DNA of 64,000 nt, from contig NZ_JAMTCG010000005.1 of assembly GCF_024171725.1 (NCBI RefSeq), positions 186,001 through 250,000 on the forward strand. The letters are read 5' to 3'. The translations under genes and the position numbers were made by a program. The DNA is from Williamsia serinedens. Its GTDB lineage: Bacteria; Actinomycetota; Actinomycetes; Mycobacteriales; Mycobacteriaceae. The notes under the pieces were generated by a model, which was not told where the DNA came from, searched no databases, and saw nothing but the letters and a program-made list of their open reading frames with translations. Below, in pieces: positions 35,160 to 43,432 of this stretch. Within the stretch, counting starts at the first letter, position 1; the number at the start of each line of letters is the position of its first letter.

Positions 35160-36331
35160 GGCTTGTCGGCTCCGAGCAACCACATCGAGAAGTACTGCGA
35201 CCCACCGCCGTACGCGTGGCCCATCGCGGTGCGGACGCCGTCGACCTGGTGGTCACCGGCCTTGCCCTGGACCTGGCGCGCGGCCTCGGCGCAGCGGATC
35301 ATCCCCGAGGCGCCGATCGGGTTGGAGGACAACACCCCACCCGAGGGGTTGCACGGCATCCGTCCACCGAAGTCGGTCTCACCCTTCTCGGTCAGCTTCC
35401 AGCCCTCGTTCTTCGCGGCGAAGCCGAGGTTCTCGAGCCACATCGGCTCGAACCACGAGAACGGCACGTAGATCTCGGCGACGTCGACCTCGTCGAGGGG
35501 GTCGGTGACACCGGCGTCCCGCCACAGCGCCGCCGAGGCGTCACGACCGGCCTGCGGGCTGACGACGTTGCGGTGGGCGTAGGCGAGGGGTTCGGTGCGC
35601 ATCGCGGTCGCGCGGATCCAGGCGACCGGCGTACCGGCCGCGACCGCGTCGTCGGCGGATTTCTCGTCACCGATGACCACCGCGCACGCACCGTCGGACG
35701 ACGGGCAGGTCTCGTCGTAACGGATTGGGTCCCAGAGCATCTGGGACGCCATGACGCTCTCGACGGTGATGTCGGGTTGATGCAGATGGGCCAGCGGGTT
35801 CTTCGCGCCGTTGCGCCGGTCCTTCGCCGCCACGATCGCGCCGATGTGCTCGGGAGCGCCCGACTGCCGGATGTACGCGCGGACGTGCGGGGCGAAGAAG
35901 CCACCGGCGCCGGCACCGACCGGCATGGTGAACGGGACGGGGATCGACAACGCCCACATGGCGTTCGACTCCGACTGCTTCTCCCAGGCCACGGCGAGGA
36001 CACGTGTGTGGATGCCCGACTTCACCAATGACGACGCGACCACAGCGGTGGAGGCGCCGACCGAGCCGGCGGTGTGTACGCGGATCAGTCGCTTGCCGAC
36101 GGCGCCGAGCGAGGCGGCCATCGACAGCTCCGGCATCATCGACCCCTCGAAGAGGTCGGGTGCCTTGCCGATCACGATCGCGTCGATGTCGTCCATCGCG
36201 TAGCCGGAGTCGGCGAGGGCGGCGTCGATGGCCTCCCGGCACATCCCGGCCATCGTCACGTCGTGGCGCTTCGCGACGTACTTCGTCTGCCCGGTCCCGA
36301 TGACCGCGGCGCGGTTGCCGGCCATGCTCAC
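35156..36331 (-). CDS. ltp3: Ltp3-type lipid-transfer thiolase/aldolase
   Basis: A 391-residue thiolase-like protein of the SCP-x/Ltp group. Rhodococcal Ltp3 and Ltp4 are needed for C24-branched sterol (e.g. sitosterol) side chains, probably as retro-aldolases. The start AAVIGTGQTKYVAKR, the YDETCPSSDGACAVV segment and CNPSGGVLSSNPIGASGMIR are typical. GHAYGGGSQYFSM ends the active-site region. Start GTG 36331 overlaps the ltp4 stop; an in-frame ATG two codons later is possible. Synteny DUF35-ltp4-ltp3 equals Rv3521-3523. Confidence 0.88.
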   Translation of the reverse strand: MSMAGNRAAVIGTGQTKYVAKRHDVTMAGMCREAIDAALADSGYAMDDIDAIVIGKAPDLFEGSMMPELSMAASLGAVGKRLIRVHTAGSVGASTAVVASSLVKSGIHTRVLAVAWEKQSESNAMWALSIPVPFTMPVGAGAGGFFAPHVRAYIRQSGAPEHIGAIVAAKDRRNGAKNPLAHLHQPDITVESVMASQMLWDPIRYDETCPSSDGACAVVIGDEKSADDAVAAGTPVAWIRATAMRTEPLAYAHRNVVSPQAGRDASAALWRDAGVTDPLDEVDVAEIYVPFSWFEPMWLENLGFAAKNEGWKLTEKGETDFGGRMPCNPSGGVLSSNPIGASGMIRCAEAARQVQGKAGDHQVDGVRTAMGHAYGGGSQYFSMWLLGADKP

Positions 36332-37368
36332 TCCCCGCTTCCCGAGGCGCCCGAGAGGGCGACCACCATGTTCTGCTGCAGCAGCGGTCCGCTCGTCGCG
36401 TGCGCGATCGCGGTCCGCGCCTCACCGGCCAGGATCGCCGTCGCCGCGAACCCGATGCGTTCGAGTCCGGCGGCGAACATCGGGTTCGCCGCGAGCGCAC
36501 CGCCCGACGGGTTGATCCGCACCGAGTCCGGTAGTCGCAGTTCGTTCCGCAGGATGAGTTCCTGGTGGGTGAACGGGGCATACAGCTCGGCGATGTCGAC
36601 GGCTCGGTCGTCACCGAGGGCCGTGTCGCCCGCGAGGCGGGTCGACGGCGAGGTGGTGAGATCCCGCGCCCCGAAGTTCGGGCTGTCGATCCGGTGGTCC
36701 CACCCGGTGACCCAGGCCGGGTTGGCGACCAACTGCTTCGCCCGCTCCTCGCTCGCGAGGATCAGCGCCGCGGCTCCATCGGTGTACCGCGACGCGTCGT
36801 GCGCGCGCAGCGGGTCGGCGGTGACGGGCTCGGCGAGGAGCTCGTCGACGTCGCGGCCGAGCGTGCGCGCCGCGACCTCGGCCATCTGTCGTTCGGTCCA
36901 CGCACCCGACTCGAGACCCAGGCGCGCCTGCAGTCCGGCGAGAGACGTCGCGTCCGGCCACAGCGGGGACACGGTGTACGGGTCGGTCTGCAAGGCCAGG
37001 GTGAGGTCCATCGTCCCGGCCGAGGGCTTGCCGAAGCCGTACGTGAGCGCGAGATCGACCTCGCCGGTGGCGATCTTGACGTACGCCTCGTAGGCGGCCC
37101 AGGCGGCGTCCATCTCGACGTGGGACTCGTTGATCGGCGGCACCGCGCCGATCGAGTCGATGGCGGAGATGAACGAGAACGCCCGGCCCGCCAGGTAATC
37201 CGACGAGCCGCTGCACCAGAAGTCGATGTCGGTGCGCGTGATCCCCAACTCGGCGTAGAGCTTGGCGAAGCACGGCATGAGCATCTCGACGCCGTTGGTG
37301 GTGCCGAAGGTCGAGTCGACGTGGGGACTGTGGGCGAATCCGACGATCGCCACGCGGGGTGCGTTCAC
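36328..37368 (-). CDS. ltp4: Ltp4-type lipid-transfer thiolase/aldolase
   Basis: A 346-residue thiolase-fold protein. The segment VAIVGFAHSPH opens the fold. CSGSSDYLAGRAF and MDAAWAAYEAYVKIATGEVDLAL correspond to the thiolase core. RINPSGGALAANPMFAAGLERIGF is the late active-site loop. Size fits Rv3522 (about 350). GTG at 37368 overlaps the DUF35 stop. It is thought to work with Ltp3 and a DUF35 partner in side-chain cleavage. The frame upstream is rejected because it lies within the DUF35 gene. Confidence 0.87.
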   Translation of the reverse strand: MNAPRVAIVGFAHSPHVDSTFGTTNGVEMLMPCFAKLYAELGITRTDIDFWCSGSSDYLAGRAFSFISAIDSIGAVPPINESHVEMDAAWAAYEAYVKIATGEVDLALTYGFGKPSAGTMDLTLALQTDPYTVSPLWPDATSLAGLQARLGLESGAWTERQMAEVAARTLGRDVDELLAEPVTADPLRAHDASRYTDGAAALILASEERAKQLVANPAWVTGWDHRIDSPNFGARDLTTSPSTRLAGDTALGDDRAVDIAELYAPFTHQELILRNELRLPDSVRINPSGGALAANPMFAAGLERIGFAATAILAGEARTAIAHATSGPLLQQNMVVALSGASGSGE

Positions 37369-38381
37369 AGGTGACTCCGGTAGGTCTCGTAGTCGGCGTC
37401 CGGCTCGCCGGACGGCTTGAAGTGGCTGATGTTCCGTGCGGTGTGGCCCCACTCCGATTTGTCGCGCCACACGGCCTTCACCCGCATGCCCATCCGCACC
37501 TCGTGTGCCTCGCACTCCAGGATGAGATGCAGGAAGCCGATGTCCGTGCCGTCGAGGACGACGTAGGCGGCGACGTAGGGGGGCGTGATCTGTTGGCCCA
37601 TGAAGGGCACGTTGACGATGCAGAACGTGGTGACGATGCCGGTGTCGGGCAGTTCGACCATCTCCGTGGTCGGGTCGCCGTTGGCCGGGCTCGACGACCG
37701 CGGGGGGAAGTAGACACCGTCGCTCGTGCGTCCGCCGACGAGTCGACCCTCGGCCAGACCCTGCAGGTACAGGGTCTCGACGACGGTCGCGGCGTGCTCG
37801 ATCTCCAGGCCGATGGGGTAGCTGACGACGCCCGGCGTCTCCTGCTCCACGGTCGAGGGCTGCGCGTCCTGCGCGGTGTCACCGAGCACGAAATGCGTGA
37901 TGTCCGTGATGCGTCCGGTCCGTTCGGCCGCCCACACCGGTACGACGCGCGCCCCGGTCGACAGGTCGTCGGGGGACGCGGCGACCGCGTGCAGCAGGTC
38001 GGTGTCGGCGCCGTCGAACCGGATCAGGGCCCACGCGAACGGGCTGTCGAGCGGCTGACCCGGCAGGGGGGTCGGTTGCCACGACCAGCTGGTGATCGTC
38101 CCGACCGGGCCGACGTCGACGAAGTCGGTTGTCGCGGCACCGGTCTCCGGATCGAACTCGCTCGGCGGGACCATCACCGTCCCGGCGGAGGTCCGCCCAC
38201 CGACGATGCGCCCCTCCCGGATGCCGTCGGCGAACCGCCCGAGCACCGGCCCCAGGGACCGCGTGTAGTCGAAGCTGTTGCGCAGCGGCGCGGTCAACGG
38301 TGGCGTCTCTGGTTCGGGCACGTCGGCGACCGCCGACGCCAACACGGCGGCCAGTCCGGGCCCGGTCTCGCTGATGGTCAC
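37365..38381 (-). CDS. Tandem DUF35 (OB-fold) protein, Rv3521-like
   Basis: A 338-residue protein built of two similar DUF35/OB-fold halves. Half one: GIREGRIVGGRTSAGTVMVPP, VDVGPVGTITSWSW. Half two: GLAEGRLVGGRTSDGVYFPP, VELPDTGIVTTFCIVN. DUF35 proteins partner Ltp aldolases and recruit CoA substrates. The usual zinc-ribbon cysteines are missing in both halves: the GGRTS-G-VxxPP segments have no CxxC. It is first in the operon and overlaps ltp4 by 4 bases. GTG at 38381 lies 8 bases from a KstR box, so the transcript may be leaderless. Confidence 0.85.
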   Translation of the reverse strand: MTISETGPGLAAVLASAVADVPEPETPPLTAPLRNSFDYTRSLGPVLGRFADGIREGRIVGGRTSAGTVMVPPSEFDPETGAATTDFVDVGPVGTITSWSWQPTPLPGQPLDSPFAWALIRFDGADTDLLHAVAASPDDLSTGARVVPVWAAERTGRITDITHFVLGDTAQDAQPSTVEQETPGVVSYPIGLEIEHAATVVETLYLQGLAEGRLVGGRTSDGVYFPPRSSSPANGDPTTEMVELPDTGIVTTFCIVNVPFMGQQITPPYVAAYVVLDGTDIGFLHLILECEAHEVRMGMRVKAVWRDKSEWGHTARNISHFKPSGEPDADYETYRSHL

Positions 38382-38389
38382 CCAGCGAG

Positions 38390-38403
38390 TAGAACAGGTT
38401 CTA
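38390..38403. promoter_or_regulatory. KstR operator between DUF35-ltp operon and LLM gene
   Basis: TAGAACAGGTTCTA is a perfect match to TnnAACnnGTTnnA with symmetric flanks. It lies 8 bases before the DUF35 start on the minus strand and 36 bases before the LLM start on the plus strand. Confidence 0.9.
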
Positions 38404-38439
38404 GTATTGGACCGCAAGAACCGTCTCAGGGAGGCTCGC

Positions 38440-39477
38440 GTGAAGCTCGGACTGCAGTTGGGCTACTGGGCCGCGGGCCCGATCGACAACGCGCCGGAGT
38501 TGATCGCCGCAGCCGAGGAGTCCGGCTTCGACGCCGTGTTCACCGCCGAGTCGTGGGGCTCGGACGCCTTCACGCCGCTGGCGTGGTGGGGGAGCTCGAC
38601 CGCGCGCGTCCGGCTGGGGACCGCGGTCGCCCAGGTGTCGGCCCGGCCGCCGACGTCGCTGGCCATGCACGCGCTGACCGTCGACCACCTCTCCGGCGGG
38701 CGGCACATCCTCGGGATCGGCGTCTCCGGACCGCAGGTGGTGGAGGGCTGGTACGGGCAGCCCTTCGCGAAGCCGCTGGCCCGCACCCGCGAATACGTGC
38801 AGGTCATCCGCGACGTCCTCGACCGGCAGGGGCCCGTCGTCAACGACGGGTCGCACTATCCGCTGCCGTACCCGTCCGACGCTCCCGGGGCGACAGGCCT
38901 CGGCAAGTCCCTCAAACCGATCACCCATCCGTTGCGGTCGGATCTCCCGATCTGGCTCGGCGCCGAGGGGCCGAAGAACATCGCGTTGGCGGGGGAGATC
39001 GCCGACGGGTGGCTGGCGATCTACTACACCCCGCGCCTGGCCGACCGGTACGAGGAGTGGCTGGCCGAGGGCATGAGCCGGCCGGGCGCGCGTCGGACCC
39101 GCGACGAGTTCGAGGTCGCGGCGACCGTGCAGGTCGAGATCACCGACGACGTGGCCGCCACCGTCGACTCCTACAAGCCCATCACCGCCTTCTACCTGGG
39201 CGGGATGGGTGCCAAGGACCTCAACTTCCACGCGGAGGTCTACCGGCGGATGGGATACGCCGACGCGGTCGACGAGATCAGCGCGCTGTTCGCCGAGGGG
39301 CGTCGCGACGAGGCGATCGCGGCCGTCCCGGACGAGCTCGTCCGCGAGACCATGATCGTCGGCGACGAGGAGACGGTCCGCCGCGAGATCGAGCGGTGGG
39401 AGGCCGCCGGCGTCTCGATGCTCATGGTGACCGCGCGCTCGGTCGATCTTGTCCGGCGGTTGGGGAAGCTGGTCTAA
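38440..39477 (+). CDS. LLM-class F420-dependent oxidoreductase, Rv3520c-like
   Basis: A 345-residue luciferase-like-fold oxidoreductase. Motifs: KLGLQLGYWAAGP start, GFDAVFTAESWGSDAFTPLAWW, RVRLGTAVAQVSARPPTSLAMHA and LSGGRHILGIGVSGPQVVEGWYG. The C-terminal part ends MLMVTARSVDLVRRLGKL. In M. tuberculosis the equivalent Rv3520c is next to Rv3521-ltp4-ltp3, as here, and belongs to the KstR regulon. The GTG at 38440 follows AGGGAGG and a KstR box; the longer open frame is not used. Reaction on a sterol side chain not established. Confidence 0.88.
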   Translation: MKLGLQLGYWAAGPIDNAPELIAAAEESGFDAVFTAESWGSDAFTPLAWWGSSTARVRLGTAVAQVSARPPTSLAMHALTVDHLSGGRHILGIGVSGPQVVEGWYGQPFAKPLARTREYVQVIRDVLDRQGPVVNDGSHYPLPYPSDAPGATGLGKSLKPITHPLRSDLPIWLGAEGPKNIALAGEIADGWLAIYYTPRLADRYEEWLAEGMSRPGARRTRDEFEVAATVQVEITDDVAATVDSYKPITAFYLGGMGAKDLNFHAEVYRRMGYADAVDEISALFAEGRRDEAIAAVPDELVRETMIVGDEETVRREIERWEAAGVSMLMVTARSVDLVRRLGKLV

Positions 39478-39494
39478 TGACCGATCGAAGCAAC

Positions 39495-39508
39495 TAGAAC
39501 GTGTTCTA
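39495..39508. promoter_or_regulatory. KstR operator before the extra FadD gene
   Basis: TAGAACGTGTTCTA is a perfect match and part of the longer palindrome CTAGAACGTGTTCTAG. It lies 38 bases before the ATG-proximal GTG start of the acyl-CoA synthetase at 39547. Confidence 0.9.
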
Positions 39509-39546
39509 GAAATCGGCGGCGTGAGCCGCCCGGCGAGGAGGCATCC

Positions 39547-41109
39547 GTGTCCGACAGCAACGAGCCCATCGGTCTGTGGAACATCGCCCGAGAGACCCCC
39601 GAGAGGATCGCCCTCGTCGACCCGGACGGCGTCGAGCACACCTACGGCGAGATCGCGTCGCGGGCGAATCGGGTGTCCAACGGGCTCCGCCGGCACGGGT
39701 TCGTCACCGGCGACACCCTCGTGATCGCGACGCCGAACTGCGTCGAGACGGTCGTGCTGCAGTTCGCGGCGCTGCAGATCGGGCTCTACCTGGCGCCGGT
39801 GAACTGGCACCTCACCGGACCCGAGATCGCCTACATCCTGGGTGACTCCGAGGCCAAGATCTTCGTCGCCCACGAGCGGTTCGCCGAGACGGCCCAGATC
39901 GCCGCGCGGGAGGCCGGTCTCGCGACGGAGAACCTGTTCGCCGTCGGGACGATCAAGGGGTTCCGGCCGCTCGACGAGCTGATCGAGGGTGTCGACGACA
40001 GCCTGCCGTCGGACCGGACGACCGGTGCCCCGATGCTCTACACCTCGGGGACGACGGGCAAGCCCAAGGGTGTTCGTCGGCCGCTCACCGGGGCGGCCCC
40101 GGAGCAGGCCGCGATGGGCGGGATCGGGTTCTTCGGTGTCATGGGTCTCGTTCCCCACGACGATCACGTGCACATCTGCGGGTCTCCGCTCTACCACACG
40201 GCCGTCGTCAACTTCGTGATGATCTCGATGCAGCTGGGCCACAAGGTCGTCCTGATGGACAAGTGGGATCCCGAGTGCATGCTCGCGCTCATCGAGAAGC
40301 ACAAGGTGACGCAGAGTCACATGGTGCCGACACAGTTCCACCGGCTGCTCGCGCTCCCGGAGGAGGTGCGCGAGAGGTACGACGTGTCGTCGCTGCGCAA
40401 CATGATCCACGGCGCGGCACCGTGCCCGCGCGAGATCAAGCAGCAGATGCTGGAGTGGTGGGGCCCGGTCGTCACCGAGTACTACGCCGCGACCGAGGGC
40501 GGTGGCACCACCATCTTCGGCGACGAATGGCTCACCCACCCCGGGTCGGTGGGTAAGGCGTGGTCGTACTCGGTCGTCAAGATCCTCGACGACAACGGCG
40601 AGGAGGTGCCGCGCGGCGAGAGCGGCCAGGTGTACATGGAGATGAAGGGCTCCTCCTTCGAGTACTACAAGGACAAGGAGAAGACCCAAAAAGCCCGCGT
40701 CGGGAACATGTTCACGACCGGCGACATCGGCTACATGGACGACGAGGGCTACCTGTACCTCCTCGACCGCAAGAACGACATGATCATCTCCGGCGGCGTG
40801 AACATCTACCCGGCCGAGATCGAGGGCGAGCTCGCCGTGCACCCCAAGGTCGCCGACGTCGCCGTCTTCGGTGTGCCGCACGCCGATTGGGGCGAGGAGA
40901 TCAAGGCCGTCGTGCAGCCGGCGCCGGGTGTGGTCGGTGACGACGCGCTCACCGACGAGCTGATGCAGTACGCCCGGGAGCGGCTCGCCAAGTTCAAGCT
41001 GCCGCGCTCCATCGACTACATCGACGAGATGCCCCGCGCCGACAACGGCAAGCTCTACAAGCGTCGCCTGCGTGACCCGTACTGGGAGAAGGCCGAGCGC
41101 GCCATCTGA
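39547..41109 (+). CDS. Acyl-CoA synthetase (FadD), KstR-linked, substrate unassigned
   Basis: A 520-residue adenylate-forming ligase. P-loop: [17 protein letters not shown] core motif TEYYAATEGGG is followed by FTTGDIGYMDDEGYLYLLDRKNDMIISGGVNIYPAEIEG (hinge). The catalytic lysine motif is NGKLYKRRLRDPYW. It is distinct from FadD3, FadD17 and FadD19, which are all present elsewhere in the window. It has its own perfect KstR box and follows the Rv3520c-like gene by 69 bases. GGAGGC precedes the GTG start. A steroid or side-chain acid is the likely substrate because of the operator, but no orthologue is recognised with confidence. Confidence 0.88.
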   Translation: MSDSNEPIGLWNIARETPERIALVDPDGVEHTYGEIASRANRVSNGLRRHGFVTGDTLVIATPNCVETVVLQFAALQIGLYLAPVNWHLTGPEIAYILGDSEAKIFVAHERFAETAQIAAREAGLATENLFAVGTIKGFRPLDELIEGVDDSLPSDRTTGAPMLYTSGTTGKPKGVRRPLTGAAPEQAAMGGIGFFGVMGLVPHDDHVHICGSPLYHTAVVNFVMISMQLGHKVVLMDKWDPECMLALIEKHKVTQSHMVPTQFHRLLALPEEVRERYDVSSLRNMIHGAAPCPREIKQQMLEWWGPVVTEYYAATEGGGTTIFGDEWLTHPGSVGKAWSYSVVKILDDNGEEVPRGESGQVYMEMKGSSFEYYKDKEKTQKARVGNMFTTGDIGYMDDEGYLYLLDRKNDMIISGGVNIYPAEIEGELAVHPKVADVAVFGVPHADWGEEIKAVVQPAPGVVGDDALTDELMQYARERLAKFKLPRSIDYIDEMPRADNGKLYKRRLRDPYWEKAERAI

Positions 41110-41149
41110 CCCCCGTCTGGTGGGAACCCGGAATCCCGCGTCACAACTC

Positions 41150-41288
41150 GTCGAGTGGGCACTTCCGGACGTCGAGTGGGCGTTTCCGGACGTTCAGTGG
41201 GCGGATGCGGACGGTCGCCGTCTCTGACGGGCCAACCGACGTCTGTTACCGCCCAACCGACGTCTGGAACCGCCCAGTCGACGGGTGG
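41150..41288. repeat. 21-bp repeat array with inverted arms between convergent genes (second copy)
   Basis: Three direct 21-bp units (41150-41170, 41171-41191, 41192-41212, each with GTGGGC and CGGAC) are followed by 21 unrelated bases. Then come two reverse units (41234-41254, 41255-41275, each with CCGACGTCTG and ACCGCCC) and a partial unit. The architecture is that of 6352-6507. It fills the gap between the convergent FadD and CYP102-like genes. Confidence 0.85.
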
Positions 41289-41297
41289 GATGGGGGG

Positions 41298-42713
41298 TCA
41301 GGTGGTGGGGACGGCCGTCCTGGTGCGGGGGCGGAGGGTCAGCTCGAATCCCTCGGGGAGCATCGTCAGGCGTTCGGTCACGCGGAGGTCGTAGTCGGGG
41401 TCGGCCTGGATGTCGAAGCGGTGCACCAGCGTCGCGAGCACGAGGACGGCCTCGTGGATCGCGAACTGGCGTCCGATGCAGGCCCGGAGGCCCGCCCCGA
41501 ACGGCTTGTAGCTGTGCGGCGGACGCTTCTTGACGTTCTCGGGCAGGAACCGGTCGGGGTCGAACCGGTCGGGCTCCTCCCACACCTCCGGGTCCTTGTG
41601 CACGGCACCGAGGCTCACGATGGCGTAGTCGTCCGGGTCCATCCGGTACTCGTCGGCGAGGAGCGTCGACTCGCGGGGCCCCCGCGCGAAGCCCGGGACG
41701 GTGGGCCAGATCCGCAGCGACTCGTCGAGGACCCGCCGGACGTAGCGGAACTTGGCGACCTGCTCGAACTCCGGCATCGCCGTCGGGTCGTCCCCGAGCA
41801 GTCCGTCCACCTCGTCGCGGGCACGGGCGAGGCACTCGGGGTTGCGGGAGAGGTAGTGCAACGCGAACGACAGTGCGCCGGAGGTGGTCTCGTGGCCGGC
41901 GACGAGGAACGTCAGGATCTGGTAGCGGATGTTCACCGGTGACAGTCGCTCACCGGTCTCGGGATGGGCGACGTTCAGCATGATGCCGAGCAGGTCGTGT
42001 TGGTCGTCGGATCCGGTCCGCGCGGCGATGAGGTCGTCGAGCATGTCGTCGACGTAGTCCTGGTGACGCGCGAAGCGGCGATCGAGGAGCCAGGCGAGTG
42101 CGCCGCCGCCGGGCAGGGTGCGGACGGTGCCCTTGCGCCGCCCGGTCTCCAGCGCGGTGACCATCGCGGCGACGAAGGGATGCGGCTCGGCCGACCGGAA
42201 GGACCCGAAGTCCTGGCTGAACGCCGAGCGCGTCAGGGTCTCCATGGTCAACTTCGTCATGTCCCGGGACACGTCGACGGGTCCGTGGGCGAGCTGTCGG
42301 TCCCAGTAGTCGAACAGCTCGGAGGCCGTCTCGACCATCGTCGGGTGATACGACCGCATCGCCGACTTCGTGAACGCGGGGACGAGGAGTTCATGCGCCA
42401 GCTGCCAGTTCGGCTCGTCGTTGTGCGCGGTGAACAGGCCGTCGCCGGCGTAGTCCCGCAGCGCGGCGACCGCAGGCGGCAGCGCCTTGCAGAACCGGGT
42501 CTCCTCACAGAGTTCCGCGGTCAGGGCCGCCGACCCGACGAACACCAGCCGTTGCCGGAGCACCTGCAGCTCCCAGATGGGGCCGAGACCACGTGAGGCC
42601 TCCAGCATGCTCTGGATCGGACGCGACCGGTCGACGGTGAGCAGGTCGCCGATCACCGGCCGTCGGTGACCCGGGTGGGGGAACTGTCGGCCGTCCCAGT
42701 CGTTGCGTGCCAC
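41298..42713 (-). CDS. CYP102-like stand-alone cytochrome P450 haem domain
   Basis: A 471-residue P450 that reads like the haem domain of P450 BM3: KALPPAVAALRDYAGDGLFTA, NWQLAHELLVPAFTKSAMRSYH, LTFLVAGHETTSGALSFAL (I-helix), ESLRIWPTVPGF (ExxR) and PFGAGLRACIGRQFAIHEA (haem-thiolate cysteine). BM3 itself is ~1050 residues with a fused reductase; here the frame stops after the haem domain, so electrons must come from separate partners. CYP102 enzymes hydroxylate fatty acids. It is divergent from a TetR gene, as BM3 is near its TetR regulator. The GTG at 42713 was chosen; a longer frame to 42911 overlaps the divergent gene. Confidence 0.88.
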   Translation of the reverse strand: MARNDWDGRQFPHPGHRRPVIGDLLTVDRSRPIQSMLEASRGLGPIWELQVLRQRLVFVGSAALTAELCEETRFCKALPPAVAALRDYAGDGLFTAHNDEPNWQLAHELLVPAFTKSAMRSYHPTMVETASELFDYWDRQLAHGPVDVSRDMTKLTMETLTRSAFSQDFGSFRSAEPHPFVAAMVTALETGRRKGTVRTLPGGGALAWLLDRRFARHQDYVDDMLDDLIAARTGSDDQHDLLGIMLNVAHPETGERLSPVNIRYQILTFLVAGHETTSGALSFALHYLSRNPECLARARDEVDGLLGDDPTAMPEFEQVAKFRYVRRVLDESLRIWPTVPGFARGPRESTLLADEYRMDPDDYAIVSLGAVHKDPEVWEEPDRFDPDRFLPENVKKRPPHSYKPFGAGLRACIGRQFAIHEAVLVLATLVHRFDIQADPDYDLRVTERLTMLPEGFELTLRPRTRTAVPTT

Positions 42714-42769
42714 GTCATGACTCTCCCGGGGTACTGAACCGGTGTCAAGTAAGGTGCGGCGCGGGTAGC

Positions 42770-43432
42770 GTGACGTGGGTGGCCGGACGAACGCGGATGA
42801 GCCCCGAGCGTCGGCGAGACCAGTTGTTGGATCTCGGTGTCGAACTGTTCGCGACCCACCCCTACGACGAGGTCCACATCGAGCGCGTCGCCGAGCTCGC
42901 GGGGGTCTCACGCGGTCTGCTTTACCACTACTTCCCGGGCAAACGAGAGTTCTTCGTCGCGATGCTCACCCGGGAGAACGAGCGGCTCATGCACGAGACC
43001 GCACCGGACCCCGCGCTGTCGCCGATCGAGCAGCTGGAGAACGGCATCCGCGCGTTCGTCGACCACTGCCGCGCCCACGAGCACGGCGTGCGGGCGGTGT
43101 TCCGCGGCGGTGTCAGCAGCGACCCGGAGATCGTCGCCCTGGTGTCCGGGTCGATCGACGTGCAGGTGTCGCGGATCCTCGCCGCGGGCCGCGCCGGCGA
43201 CGACCCCGCGCCGATCCTGGTCCTGGCACTCCGCGGGTGGATCGGCCTGCTCCGCGCCGCCTGCTACGAGATGCTCACCGACAAGCGCATCGACCCCGAG
43301 GACGTCGTCGCGGTGTGCCGGTCGGCGTTCTTCGGGACCCTGTCGGGTCTGCCGTCGGCGGTGCTGCCGCCCGTGGTCGCCGAGATCCTCGGCGAGCAGG
43401 CATCGCCGACGGGGTCGCTCACCGGCCGGTGA
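42770..43432 (+). CDS. TetR-family regulator, likely controlling the divergent P450
   Basis: About 220 residues with a TetR helix-turn-helix: [47 protein letters not shown]. The C-terminal ligand domain contains [19 protein letters not shown] and [20 protein letters not shown]. Start uncertain: GTG 42770, GTG 42779 or ATG 42797. The gap to the P450 holds TGAACCGGTGTCA (42735-42747) around a palindromic ACCGGT, a possible operator. Its 3' end overlaps the convergent echA19 stop by 14 bases. Confidence 0.85.
   Translation: MTWVAGRTRMSPERRRDQLLDLGVELFATHPYDEVHIERVAELAGVSRGLLYHYFPGKREFFVAMLTRENERLMHETAPDPALSPIEQLENGIRAFVDHCRAHEHGVRAVFRGGVSSDPEIVALVSGSIDVQVSRILAAGRAGDDPAPILVLALRGWIGLLRAACYEMLTDKRIDPEDVVAVCRSAFFGTLSGLPSAVLPPVVAEILGEQASPTGSLTGR

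Noticed and set aside
42735-42747. KstR box before the CYP102-like P450
   Set aside because: The core is AAC-CG-GTG, not AAC-N2-GTT, and the flanks do not match; more likely a site for the local TetR, if functional.
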